Below, piece after piece: positions 17,041 through 25,310 of a stretch of DNA of 64,000 nt. The DNA comes from Streptomyces sp. NBS 14/10 (GTDB lineage: Bacteria; Actinomycetota; Actinomycetes; Streptomycetales; Streptomycetaceae). Below the pieces are notes generated by a model. The model saw nothing but the letters and a program-made list of their open reading frames with translations, had not been told where the DNA came from and made no database searches. Numbering within the stretch: position 1 is the stretch's first letter; every line of letters begins with the position of its first letter. Both the position numbers and the translations under genes were made by a program. The DNA lies in contig NZ_NCSM01000072.1 of NCBI RefSeq assembly GCF_002224125.1, positions 9,676-73,675 of the forward strand, given 5' to 3'.

Positions 17041-17283
17041 GCGCCGTCTCGCGGCATTCGGCTCGGGCGGGTGCGGTTTTCGTCTCGGACCCTCCGGGTC
17101 CAAAGCGCCAGCGAGAAGGGGGAAGGGGGGCGGCTGACCTGTCGTCCTGGTTCCTCGGCCCGGCGGGCGGCTGAGCTCAAAGAGGCTCCGCTGCGCTCCG
17201 CCGCAGCTGCTGCCGCGCGGTGGCCGGGCGGTCAGCCGAGCGGTGCGCCCGGCCGGGGTGCGGGAGCGCGACGAAGGGCGGGC
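17041..17283. repeat. Left arm of long imperfect inverted repeat
   Basis: About 243 bp. Read forward it matches the reverse complement of 17579-17823 almost base for base over stretches such as cgccgtctcgcggcattcgg, tcggaccctccgggtccaaa and gctccgctgcgctccgccgc, with scattered substitutions and small indels in between. By eye the identity is roughly 80-90 percent. A spacer of about 295 bp separates the arms. Confidence 0.8.
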
Positions 17284-17303
17284 ACCGGCGGGCGGGATCG
17301 GCT

Positions 17304-17385
17304 CTCCCCCCACCCCCTCTTAAATAATCGTTTGATGCAGTACTTGATATAAAGCAAGCACTTTTTTAAGAGCAGGTGGGGGGAG
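17304..17385. repeat. Nested inverted repeat with AT-rich loop
   Basis: The 21-nt arms at 17304-17324 and 17365-17385 (CTCCCCCCACC...TCTTAAA and its reverse complement) match at 19 of 21 positions. The 40-bp loop is far more AT-rich than anything nearby. It contains a dyad at 17339-17362 with half-sites AGTACTTG and CAAGCACT eight bases apart, shaped like a repressor operator. No gene adjoins it on either side within 300 bp. Confidence 0.6.
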
Positions 17386-17578
17386 GGCCCCAACCGGACC
17401 GGCGTCCACCGCTCCGGGCGACCACCCGCCGCTCCGCCGCCCGTCGGCCGGTTGGGTCCCGTTGGGCTGGACGGCAACGATGCCTCGGCACCCCTCCCCC
17501 TTCCCGCTGATGGCCGCTTTGCGCCGAAGGCGCGGGACGATGCACGCACGCGGCGTTGGGACCATGCCGTCCAGCGTT

Positions 17579-17823
17579 CGCCGGCCCGTTCGTCGCGCTC
17601 GCGCACCCCGACGCAGCGCACCGCTGGGCTGACCGCCCGGCCACCGCGCGGCAGCAACTGCGGCGGAGCGCAGCGGAGCCAGCCGTAAGCTCAGCCATCC
17701 ACCGGGCCGAGGAATCGGGACAACGGGCCATCCGCCCCCCTTCCCCCTTCTCGCTGGCGCTTTGGACCCGGAGGGTCCGAGACGAAACCCGCACCCGCCC
17801 GAGCCGAATGCCGCGAGACGGCG
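17579..17823. repeat. Right arm of long imperfect inverted repeat
   Basis: Reverse-complement partner of 17041-17283. Both arms can be translated in a similar frame giving the same pseudo-peptide (APSRGIRLGRV, LRVQSASEKGEG), which shows their common origin. The outer ends lie near 17041 and 17823; beyond them the flanking sequences stop matching. Confidence 0.8.
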
Positions 17824-18209
17824 CGTGGGTAGCCGCCCCAGTCGTCGGCACATTCCCATCCCCGAGCACCGGGCCGCGCTTCGGGCGGAGCCCCCTCCCC
17901 GCGCCTACAGTCAGCAGGGCAAACTCGCCAACGGCTGCCAAGCCCTGCCTGAGCTGCACCACTTCAGCCGCCGTTGATCAGCCGCTGCCGCCATTGGTCA
18001 GCCGCTTCGGAAAGTACTCAGTGTGGGTGGCGTACGTCACACCCACCTCGGATGTCGTGCCTGTCCGCCCCGGACGGCGAAGACCTCAGCAGCCGCGCTC
18101 GGTACCCTGAAAACGTCGCGGTCCCCCCACCACCTACCTCCTCGTACGGTGCTGCTGTCCGTCGGCGTCGGTTTGCTCAGAGTCGATCAGGATAGAGGTT
18201 GGTGCACAC

Positions 18210-19451
18210 GTGCTGGTGGCGGATCGGTACCGGTTGGAGACACCCATAGGCCGCGGCGGAATGGGCGAGGTCTGGCGGGCCACCGACGAAGTGCTGAGAC
18301 GGACCGTGGCCGTCAAACTGCTGCTCGGGGACGACCCCGCGTCGCAGGCGGCGGCCCGCTTCCGGCTGGAGGCCCAGACGGCGGCCCGGCTGAGTCACCC
18401 CAACATCGTCGGCGTGTTCGACTTCGGGGCGCGTGACGGCCGCTTCTATCTGGTGATGGAGCTCGTCGAAGGCCAGAGCCTGGCCCAGGAGTTGACCGCC
18501 CAAGGCGCGCTCCGCGCCGAGCGGGTGGCCGTCATCGCCGCCCAGGCGGCCGCGGGGCTGGCCTCCGCGCACCGTACGGGGATCGTCCACCGGGACATCA
18601 AACCGGGCAACCTGATGTCAGACGCCGACGGCACGGTCAAAATCGGCGACTTCGGGATCGCCCGGTTCGTCGACGACCCCGCCACCGCGCTCACCACGGC
18701 GGGGCAGATCATCGGCACCAGCCTCTACCTCGCCCCCGAGCGCGCTCTGGGACGGCCCGCGAGCCCGGCCTCCGACGTGTACTCCCTGGGCTGTCTGCTC
18801 TACCAACTGCTGACCGGCACCCCGCCGTTCCAGGCCGACACCTCCGCCGCCACGCTCGCCCAGCACATCGACGCCGCGCCCTTGCCGCCCAGTCAGCGGG
18901 GCGCGGGCCTGCCGCCTGCGTTCGAGAACTATCTGCTCGGCATGCTCGCGAAGCAGCCCGAGGGGCGCCCCACCGCGCAGCACATCGCCGACTGGTTCGG
19001 CTCGGGCGCCTGGCAGGGCCACCCGGAACCCATGCCGCAGCCCGCCCCCGCGCCCATGCCAGCACCGCCCCAGCAGCACGCCCAGGTCTTCGGAACCGCC
19101 GCACCCACAGCCACCCCGGCAGCCGCCCCACCCGGTGCGCCCGAGGCGCCCTCCGTGGCCACGTACCGCCTGCCGCAGCCCGCCCCCGCCCGCCCGGCCC
19201 GCGGCCACCGGTCCACGTCGGCGTCCCCATCCACGTCCCCTTCGGCGTCCACGCCAGCGTCCGCGGCCACGCCCGCGAAGCGGCGCGGCGCTCGCGAACT
19301 CATCAGGCGCCGGCCGAGGGTGGCGAGCCTGATCGCCGGTGCCGTGGCCTTCATCGCCGCGGTCCTGATCGGCATCGCCTGGTTCTCGACCGACAACAGC
19401 TCGGCGGACAGCCCGCACGGCACGACGTCCTCTCCGACCGGCTCTCCGTGA
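18210..19451 (+). CDS. Membrane Ser/Thr protein kinase
   Basis: 413 residues from a GTG. A complete Hanks kinase: GRGGMG loop (14-19), Lys36, HRDIKPGN with catalytic Asp129, then DFG. Residues about 270-370 form a long Pro/Ala-rich linker ending in a Ser/Thr/Ala repeat (STSASPSTSPSASTPAS) and a basic patch. A single membrane helix (about 371-392, LIAGAVAFIAAVLIGIAWFS) and a short Ser/Thr-rich extracellular tail follow. With almost no outside domain it is unlikely to bind a large ligand. The stop overlaps the start of a 62-codon gene (GTGA). Confidence 0.92.
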   Translation: MLVADRYRLETPIGRGGMGEVWRATDEVLRRTVAVKLLLGDDPASQAAARFRLEAQTAARLSHPNIVGVFDFGARDGRFYLVMELVEGQSLAQELTAQGALRAERVAVIAAQAAAGLASAHRTGIVHRDIKPGNLMSDADGTVKIGDFGIARFVDDPATALTTAGQIIGTSLYLAPERALGRPASPASDVYSLGCLLYQLLTGTPPFQADTSAATLAQHIDAAPLPPSQRGAGLPPAFENYLLGMLAKQPEGRPTAQHIADWFGSGAWQGHPEPMPQPAPAPMPAPPQQHAQVFGTAAPTATPAAAPPGAPEAPSVATYRLPQPAPARPARGHRSTSASPSTSPSASTPASAATPAKRRGARELIRRRPRVASLIAGAVAFIAAVLIGIAWFSTDNSSADSPHGTTSSPTGSP

Positions 19452-19636
19452 GTAGACGGCGGTACGTCGCGCGAGGGGTGCCGGGCGGCTATCGCATCTG
19501 GGACAACCGGGGGCGCCGGTGGTGGGGCGACCTCTACGAACTCTGCCCGGACGATCTGCTCGACGAGCTGAACGGCGGCGCGGACCACGCGAAGATGACC
19601 GCGCTTCTCAAGCGCTACCGGGCCCAGAAGCGATAG
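19448..19636 (+). CDS. Small conserved-looking protein coupled to the kinase gene
   Basis: 62 residues starting at a GTG that shares GTGA with the kinase stop, the usual sign of translational coupling. The sequence is strongly basic at both ends with an aromatic centre (GYRIWDNRGRRWWGDLYELCPDDLLDELNGG). It has no membrane helix and no family I recognise. A function tied to the kinase (partner or substrate) is inferred only from the coupling. Confidence 0.65.
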   Translation: MSRRRYVARGVPGGYRIWDNRGRRWWGDLYELCPDDLLDELNGGADHAKMTALLKRYRAQKR

Positions 19637-19640
19637 CGAA

Positions 19641-19690
19641 GGCGAAGGCGGCGGCGGGGGCTCTGAGCCTCGGGCCGTGGCGCCTTCGCC
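19641..19690 (+). terminator. Stem-loop after the kinase operon
   Basis: GGCGAAGGCG (19641-19650) and CGCCTTCGCC (19681-19690) are perfectly complementary with a 30-nt loop, starting 4 bp after the stop of the small gene. There is no U-tract, as is common in Streptomyces. It may act together with the stronger hairpin at 19771. Confidence 0.4.
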
Positions 19691-19770
19691 CGGAGGTCCG
19701 CCGAGGCGACTGCCAGGGCCGCCGGGCACGGGGCCGTGCTGAACTCGCGGGGAACGGCCGGGCAGCACGC

Positions 19771-19812
19771 GGGGGCAGGGGCGGGCGCGGCCGAGCGCCC
19801 GTCCCTGCCCCC
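19771..19812. terminator. Bidirectional terminator hairpin between convergent operons
   Basis: An 18-bp stem (GGGGGCAGGGGCGGGCGC with its complement at 19795-19812, one mismatch) closes a 6-nt loop. It lies between the rightward kinase operon and the leftward ABC exporter, 13 bp after the permease stop. It is well placed to end both transcripts. Confidence 0.75.
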
Positions 19813-19825
19813 GTTCTCCTCCGCC

Positions 19826-22267
19826 TCACTCCGTACGCAGCGCCGTGGCCGTACGCGTCCGGGCCGCCCAGCCCGCGGGAAGCAGGGCCCCGGTGGCCGC
19901 GATCAGCAGGCCGCCGAGGCCGAGCAGAAGCAGCTCGGGCAGGGCGTAGACGTCGAGGGCCGAGGTGGGGAGGGTGAGTCCGGCGCTGTGGCCCATGGCG
20001 GGGACGACCGCCGCGTGCAGGGCCAGACCGGCGGGGACGCCGAGGGCGCCGCCCGCAAGACCCACCACGACGACCGAGGCGAGGACCATCGCGACGGTCT
20101 GCCGCGGGGTCATGCCGAGCGCCTTGTGCACGCCGAGATCGTGGACGCGTTCGCGGGTGTCGAGGACGACCGCGTTGAGCACGCCCAGCCCAGCGACGGC
20201 GACGAGCATCAGGGTGAGGAGCGCGGCCAGCGCGTCGAGGACGAGGATCAGCTCGCTCTCGCCTCCGGAGGGGCCGGTGTGCGCGGTAACGTCCAGCGAG
20301 CCGAGCGCGGAGTTCAGGGCGGTGACGTAGGCGGCCGCGTCCGTGCCGGGCTTGAGGGTGATGCGGTAGCTGTCGGCGGGAGTGCTCGCAGGGGCGAGCG
20401 TCGCGGCGTCGGTGAGGACGTTCATGCCCTGGTTCCGGGGGTCGAAGACCTCTCCCACCATCCGGACCCGGATCGTCTTGCCGTCATGGTTCAGGGCGAC
20501 GGTGTCCCCGAGCCGGGTGCCGGTGGCGGCGAGAAACTGGGTCGGTACGACGGCCTCGCCCGGCTTCTCGAACCATCTGCCGGAGACCTTCTGGTAGTTG
20601 GACCAGGTGGCGTCCCCGGCGAAGGTGTGGAGGTCGGTGGTGCCGGACAGCCCGGCGATGGTCACCTCGGTGGCGGCGGTGGCGTAGTACGCGCGGGTGC
20701 CCGGTTGGGCCTTGATCGCCGCGGTGATCGCGGCGGGGTCGGCCGTGATCCGCGGCGGACCGCCCGGGCCGTTGCGGTGCGGGCCGGGCCCGTTGTCGGG
20801 GCCGGAGCCGCCGTTCGCGCCGGGACCACCCTCCAGGCCGGGACCACCCTCCGCGCCGGGGCCTCCGTCCGGACCGAGAACCGCCGCGTTGGCCTCGACC
20901 GTGACATCGGCTCTGTCGTGCTCCCTGGCGTCCTGCACCCGGTTCAGCGAGGCGGCCAGGCCCACGGCGAAGGTGACGGCGGTGGCCCCGAAGGCGACGG
21001 CCGCGACCATCGCGGCGGCGCGGGCGGGGCGGGCGAAGGGGCGGGCCAGGCCGAGGCCGATCGGGCGGGGCAGCGGGAGCCGCCCGGTCAGCCGGACCAC
21101 CGTCCGGCCGCGGCTCGGGCGCGCGGAGCGGCCGACGGCGAGCGCGTCGACGGCCCGCAGCCGCCCGGCCCGCGCCGCGCTCGCCCACGCGGTCACCGCC
21201 ACCAGGCCGAGCGCCCCGGCGGCCACCGCGGCCACGACCCACGGGGCAATCGTCAACGCGGCGGTTCCGTAGGCCTCTTCGGCCTGGGACAGAACGGGAC
21301 GGGTCAGGAGGACGCCCGCGACGACGCCGACCACGGTGCCGAACGCCGCCGGGATCAGAGCCTGGGCCATATAGGCCCGTACGACCTGGGCGGGGGTGAA
21401 CCCGAGCGCCTTGAGGACGCCGATCCGCCGCAGCCCGCCGCCGACCGCACCGGCCACCACATTGCCCACGATCAGCACCGCCATGATCAGACCGAGCACA
21501 CCGAAGGCGACGAGGAACGGCACGAACACCGCGGTCTCCTGCTCGGCCTCCCGTTTGACGGCGAGCCAGGGCTGGTCGCCGACCCGCGCCCCGGCGGGCA
21601 CCGCCGCCGTCACCGCCGCGCGCCCCGCGGCGATCCGGGCGCCGGTGTCCGCGTGAGCGAAGCGGTAGAGCATTTGGTAGCCGGCCCGCGCCCCGGGCGC
21701 GGTCAGCGCGGCGATCTGGGAGGGGGCCACCCAGGCGTCGGCGGTGCGGCTGACCGAGCGGGCCACGCCGACCACGGTCAGCGTCGGGTCGCCGGGCAGG
21801 TCGGGGAAGTTCAGCCGCAGGCCCGGCGAAGGGGGCACGCCGGCCTCGGCGGACAGCACGATCTGGCCGGGCCGGGTGGCCCAGACCCCCTGGGTCAGGG
21901 TGACGCGGTCGACCGGATCGTGGCCGGGATCGGCGCGGCCGACGACCGACATCGGTGCGAGCTTCTGGCCGTCGAGGCTCGGGGTGACCGACGCGGTCGG
22001 GAAGGGCCCGGCCGCCGCCGTGACCCCGCGGGCGTCCGCGGACCCGGCCAGCTGCGCGGCCGTGGCCTTGGCCGCGTCGTACCGCACCGACAGATGCGCG
22101 CCGCGCTGCTTGGCGAAGGCGTCGGCGAACGGCGCATTGGAGGCCACGAGCAGCGAGGCGCACAGGACGGCCGCGGTCACCGCCATCGTGGTGGCCAGGC
22201 CGATCACGGCGTTCTGCACCCGGCGGCGGCGCACCCCCGAGCGCACGACGCGGCCCAGGGCGCTCAT
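19826..22267 (-). CDS. FtsX/MacB-type ABC transporter permease
   Basis: 813 residues from the ATG at 22265-22267, which overlaps the ATPase stop (ATGA). It has an N-terminal membrane helix, a large extracellular domain, an FtsX helix bundle (about 235-385), a second extracellular domain and a C-terminal FtsX bundle (about 685-805, with LGVHKALGMTPRQTVAMVLASVVVVGLAGG). This is the long two-FtsX form. A Gly/Pro-rich repeat (GPGAEGGPGLEGGPG, about residues 467-500) lies in the middle. Such transporters export peptides or lipids or confer antibiotic resistance. The open frame continues upstream but without coding character in that frame. Confidence 0.9.
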   Translation of the reverse strand: MSALGRVVRSGVRRRRVQNAVIGLATTMAVTAAVLCASLLVASNAPFADAFAKQRGAHLSVRYDAAKATAAQLAGSADARGVTAAAGPFPTASVTPSLDGQKLAPMSVVGRADPGHDPVDRVTLTQGVWATRPGQIVLSAEAGVPPSPGLRLNFPDLPGDPTLTVVGVARSVSRTADAWVAPSQIAALTAPGARAGYQMLYRFAHADTGARIAAGRAAVTAAVPAGARVGDQPWLAVKREAEQETAVFVPFLVAFGVLGLIMAVLIVGNVVAGAVGGGLRRIGVLKALGFTPAQVVRAYMAQALIPAAFGTVVGVVAGVLLTRPVLSQAEEAYGTAALTIAPWVVAAVAAGALGLVAVTAWASAARAGRLRAVDALAVGRSARPSRGRTVVRLTGRLPLPRPIGLGLARPFARPARAAAMVAAVAFGATAVTFAVGLAASLNRVQDAREHDRADVTVEANAAVLGPDGGPGAEGGPGLEGGPGANGGSGPDNGPGPHRNGPGGPPRITADPAAITAAIKAQPGTRAYYATAATEVTIAGLSGTTDLHTFAGDATWSNYQKVSGRWFEKPGEAVVPTQFLAATGTRLGDTVALNHDGKTIRVRMVGEVFDPRNQGMNVLTDAATLAPASTPADSYRITLKPGTDAAAYVTALNSALGSLDVTAHTGPSGGESELILVLDALAALLTLMLVAVAGLGVLNAVVLDTRERVHDLGVHKALGMTPRQTVAMVLASVVVVGLAGGALGVPAGLALHAAVVPAMGHSAGLTLPTSALDVYALPELLLLGLGGLLIAATGALLPAGWAARTRTATALRTE

Positions 22268-22965
22268 CGGGCCTCCTCCGCCATGACGGTGTGCCCTTCT
22301 GCGGCGATCCGGCCGTCGACCAGCCGGACCGTACGCGTCGTACAGGACTGTGCGAGCCCGAGATCGTGGGTGACCAGGACCACCGTCTGCCCGGCGGCGT
22401 TGAGCTCGGTGAGCAGCTCGCGGACGGCCTCGCCCGCGGCGGTGTCCAGCGCGCCGGTCGGCTCGTCGGCCAGCAGCAGCGCCGGCCGGTTGACCAGGGC
22501 CCGGGCCACCGCGACGCGCTGCCGCTCGCCGCCGGACAGCCGCCCCGGGTAGGCGTCGGCGTGCCGGTCGACGCCGAGCGACTGGAGCAGTTCGGCCGCG
22601 CGCCGGTGGGCCGCGCCGCGCGACCGGCCCGCCATGCGCGCGGGCAGGGCGACGTTGTCCTCGACGGTCAGATCGTCGAGCAGATTGAAGAACTGGAAGA
22701 CCATGCCGATCTTCGCGCGCCGGAAGCGCGCCGACGCCGCCTCGCCCAGGGTGTCCACACGCACGCCGTCCACGGTGACGGTGCCGGAGTCCGGCCGGTC
22801 CAGGCCCGCGATCAGATTGAGCAGCGTGGACTTGCCGCTGCCGGACGGCCCGAGGATCGCGACGGCCTCCCCGGCCCGCACGGTCAGCGACACGTCGTCC
22901 AGCGCGGGCGGCCCCCCGTCGTATCCGCGGCTCACATCCCGCAGTTCGATCACCGGCGTGGTCAT
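22264..22965 (-). CDS. ABC transporter ATP-binding protein (LolD/MacB class)
   Basis: 233 residues. Walker [10 protein letters not shown] (about 38-46), Q-loop VFQFFNLLDDLTVEDNV, signature [15 protein letters not shown], Walker [13 protein letters not shown] and the H-loop VTHD are all present. The FQ..NLL.. pattern and the DEPTGALD box place it with LolD/MacB/SalX-type ATPases that energise FtsX-like permeases. GGGAG precedes the ATG. It is coupled to the permease by a 4-bp overlap and is divergent from a NarL-type two-component system, the probable regulator. Confidence 0.94.
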   Translation of the reverse strand: MTTPVIELRDVSRGYDGGPPALDDVSLTVRAGEAVAILGPSGSGKSTLLNLIAGLDRPDSGTVTVDGVRVDTLGEAASARFRRAKIGMVFQFFNLLDDLTVEDNVALPARMAGRSRGAAHRRAAELLQSLGVDRHADAYPGRLSGGERQRVAVARALVNRPALLLADEPTGALDTAAGEAVRELLTELNAAGQTVVLVTHDLGLAQSCTTRTVRLVDGRIAAEGHTVMAEEAR

Positions 22966-23181
22966 GCTCGTCTCCCTCGATACGTACGCGTCTGGCGCGA
23001 TTGGACGCTAGGCGTGGGGCCTGCCGGGGCACGTCGCTCGGCCGGGTCATTTCCGGTACCGCGCCGGGATGAGGGCGGCCGGTGTCATCCCCGCGATGTA
23101 GGCGAGCGATGTACGGGCGGGCGGCCCGAAGACCGGTGGGAGGATGTCCCGGGCCCGGCCGGTGGCGAGAATGAGCCGGTG

Positions 23182-24552
23182 ATGAACGTGCCGTTGCCGG
23201 CCCGGCTGCGCGAACTGATCGAGTCGCTGAAGCGCGCGACCGGCCCGCTGCCCCGCCCCACCCGCCGCGGCCAGGTCTTCGACGCGGCGCTGGCGCTGGC
23301 CCTGGGCATCGCCAGCGTCCAGTACGCCGTGGAGCACTGGGACGGGCGGGTCCAGACGGACGTCGACGGCGTGGTCGAACCGTGGGTCCCCGCCGGGCCG
23401 TCCGAACCCGGGGCCCCACCCGAACCGCCGCCGTTCCCGGACGGGCCGCCCCCGGGCCCGGGCTGGCCGGCGGGCTGGCTCCTCCCGGTGGCCTTGGCGG
23501 TCGCCGCCTCGGCGCCGCTCGCACTGCGCCGCCGGTATCCGCTCGCCGTGCTGTGGACCGTGACGGTCGCGGTCGCGCTGACCCCGACAGAGGCGCCCAG
23601 GACCACCTCGTACGCCTGCGTGATCGCCGCCTACGGCGCCGCGGCGTACAGCCCTTACCGGGTGGCCACGCTGGCGAGTCTGCCGGTGGCGGTGTTCGCG
23701 CTGAGCAGGCTCGCGGACGGCACGCTGCCCGTCGTCCAGAACGAGTACATCCCGCTGCTGATCCTGGTGCCGATCGTGGTGGCGGCCAACGGGCTGCGCA
23801 CCTGGCAGCTGCGGGCCGGCGAGAGCCACGCGCGCATGTCGGCGCTGGAGCGGGAGCGGGCCGAGGAGCTGCGCCGCGCCGCCGAGCAGGAACGGGCCCG
23901 TATCGCCCGCGAGTTGCACGACGTGGTGACGCACAACGTCAGCGTGATGGTCATCCAGGCCGGGGCCGCCCGCAAGGTCATGGCGGCCGCCCCCGACCGG
24001 GCCCGCGAGGCGCTGCTCGCGGTCGAGGCGAGCGGCCGGGCGGCCATGGCCGAACTGCGCCACGCGATGGGCCTGCTGACCATGGACGACGGCGACAGAG
24101 GCGGGGCCTCCGACAAGGCCGGGGCCACCCCGGATCTCGCCCCGCAGCCGGGACTGGGTCAGTTGGACGCGCTGGTCGCCCGGGTGCGGGAGGCCGGGCT
24201 GCCGGTCGAGCTGACGGTGTCCGGGACGCCCCGGCCCGTACCGTCCGGGGTCGGCCTCGCCGCGTACCGCGTGGTGCAGGAGGCGCTGACCAACACCGTG
24301 AAACACGCGACCGGATCGACGGCGGCGGTCACCGTCGCGTACGGCGACGACCGGCTGCGGGTGGCGGTCACCGACACCGGCGGCACCCCGAGCGCTTCCG
24401 CGGCGGCCGGCGGCGGGCGCGGGCTGATCGGCCTGCATGAGCGGCTGTCCGTCTACGGTGGGACCCTGCACACCGGGCCACGCCCCGGTGGCGGTTACCG
24501 CGTCGAAGCAACCATCCCCCTGGAGGAGATGTGCCCCCTGGAGGAGAGGTGA
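23182..24552 (+). CDS. NarL-type sensor histidine kinase (HisKA_3)
   Basis: 456 residues. An N-terminal region with about five hydrophobic helices (about residues 30-200) is followed by the dimerisation/phosphoacceptor segment [31 protein letters not shown] (His about 258) and a HATPase domain ending GRGLIGLHERLSVYGGTLHTGPRPGGGYRVEATIPL. A Pro-rich loop (EPGAPPEPPPFPDGPPPGPG) lies between helices and faces outside. The start is not well fixed: ATG 23182 has only a weak GAG box and GTG 23179 is an alternative. The stop overlaps the response-regulator start. It likely controls the divergent ABC exporter. Confidence 0.9.
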   Translation: MNVPLPARLRELIESLKRATGPLPRPTRRGQVFDAALALALGIASVQYAVEHWDGRVQTDVDGVVEPWVPAGPSEPGAPPEPPPFPDGPPPGPGWPAGWLLPVALAVAASAPLALRRRYPLAVLWTVTVAVALTPTEAPRTTSYACVIAAYGAAAYSPYRVATLASLPVAVFALSRLADGTLPVVQNEYIPLLILVPIVVAANGLRTWQLRAGESHARMSALERERAEELRRAAEQERARIARELHDVVTHNVSVMVIQAGAARKVMAAAPDRAREALLAVEASGRAAMAELRHAMGLLTMDDGDRGGASDKAGATPDLAPQPGLGQLDALVARVREAGLPVELTVSGTPRPVPSGVGLAAYRVVQEALTNTVKHATGSTAAVTVAYGDDRLRVAVTDTGGTPSASAAAGGGRGLIGLHERLSVYGGTLHTGPRPGGGYRVEATIPLEEMCPLEER

Positions 24553-25235
24553 CCGGGCCGCTGCGCGTGGTGGTCGCCGACGACCAGGCGCTCGTCCGTA
24601 CCGGCTTCACGATGATCCTGGCGGCCGACGGCATCGACGTGGTCGGCGAGGCGGCGGACGGCGCGGAGGCCGTCGAGGCGGTCCGGCGCACCCGGCCGGA
24701 TGTGGTGCTGATGGACATCCGGATGCCGGAGGTGGACGGCCTGGAGGCCACCCGGCGCATTCTGACCGGCACCCCCGGCGAGCCCCGCGTGATCATCCTG
24801 ACCACGTTCGACCTCGACCACTTCGTCTACGCGGCGCTGTCCGCCGGGGCCAGCGGCTTCCTCCTCAAGGACGTCACCCCCGAGCATCTGGTCGCCGCCG
24901 TCCGCATGGTCCGCGACGGCGACGCGCTGCTGGCCCCGGCCATCACCCGCCGCCTCGTGGAGCGTTACGCCTGCCGGGACCCCGACACCTCCGCCCTCCA
25001 CCGGGACCTGGCCGCGCTGACCCCGCGGGAGGCGGAGGTGCTGCGGCTGCTGGCCCAGGGCCTGTCCAACGCCGAACTCGCCGCCCGCCTCCGCCTCTCC
25101 GAGGCCACCGTCAAGACCCATGTCGCCCGCATCCTCGCCAAGCTCGGGCTGCGCGACCGGGTCCAGGCCGTGGTCGTGGCATATGAAACCGGGCTGGTCA
25201 GCCCCGGTGCGCGACGGAATGCCGACGGCGGCTGA
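24549..25235 (+). CDS. NarL/LuxR-family response regulator
   Basis: 228 residues from the GTG that overlaps the kinase stop (GTGA). The receiver domain has the acidic pair DDQ, phospho-acceptor Asp in VVLMDIRMP (about residue 53) and the Lys in FLLKDVTPE; the C-terminal LuxR HTH is LTPREAEVLRLLAQGLSNAELAARLRLSEATVKTHVARILAKLGLRDR. A second start, GTG 24531, lies 18 bp upstream; each candidate is preceded by its own GGAGGAGA, so two ribosome sites stand side by side. It is the partner of the preceding kinase. Confidence 0.92.
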   Translation: MTGPLRVVVADDQALVRTGFTMILAADGIDVVGEAADGAEAVEAVRRTRPDVVLMDIRMPEVDGLEATRRILTGTPGEPRVIILTTFDLDHFVYAALSAGASGFLLKDVTPEHLVAAVRMVRDGDALLAPAITRRLVERYACRDPDTSALHRDLAALTPREAEVLRLLAQGLSNAELAARLRLSEATVKTHVARILAKLGLRDRVQAVVVAYETGLVSPGARRNADGG

Positions 25236-25310
25236 GAACAACGCTGAGAAGAACCGCCCCCGTTTACGTATCTCTTCGGTATGCGACGACAACCGATGAG
25301 GGGCGGCCCG

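Larger units (their letters stand above)
16921..18209. other. Gene-free 1.3-kb segment with large inverted repeat
   Basis: No open frame here looks like a gene: the translated products are Arg/Ala/Gly-rich, unlike any protein family, and the two most extended frames are mirror images caused by the inverted repeat. The segment contains the long imperfect inverted repeat (17041-17283 and 17579-17823), an AT-rich core around 17320-17370, and on the right the promoter region of the kinase gene at 18210. No tRNA or rRNA was seen. Confidence 0.6.

Noticed and set aside
16762..17859. Several 100-200-codon frames within the inverted-repeat segment
   Set aside because: Products are Arg/Ala/Gly-rich, arms translate to the same pseudo-peptide in opposite directions, and no start has a ribosome site; they are by-products of GC-rich repeat DNA.
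19736..22552. 938-codon open frame on the plus strand, and the 1232-codon open frame on the minus strand spanning the exporter
   Set aside because: The plus frame is an antisense shadow of the FtsX permease and ATPase. The long minus frame is simply the permease frame left open beyond its ATG at 22267 through the ATPase gene; only the part after that ATG has a family pattern.
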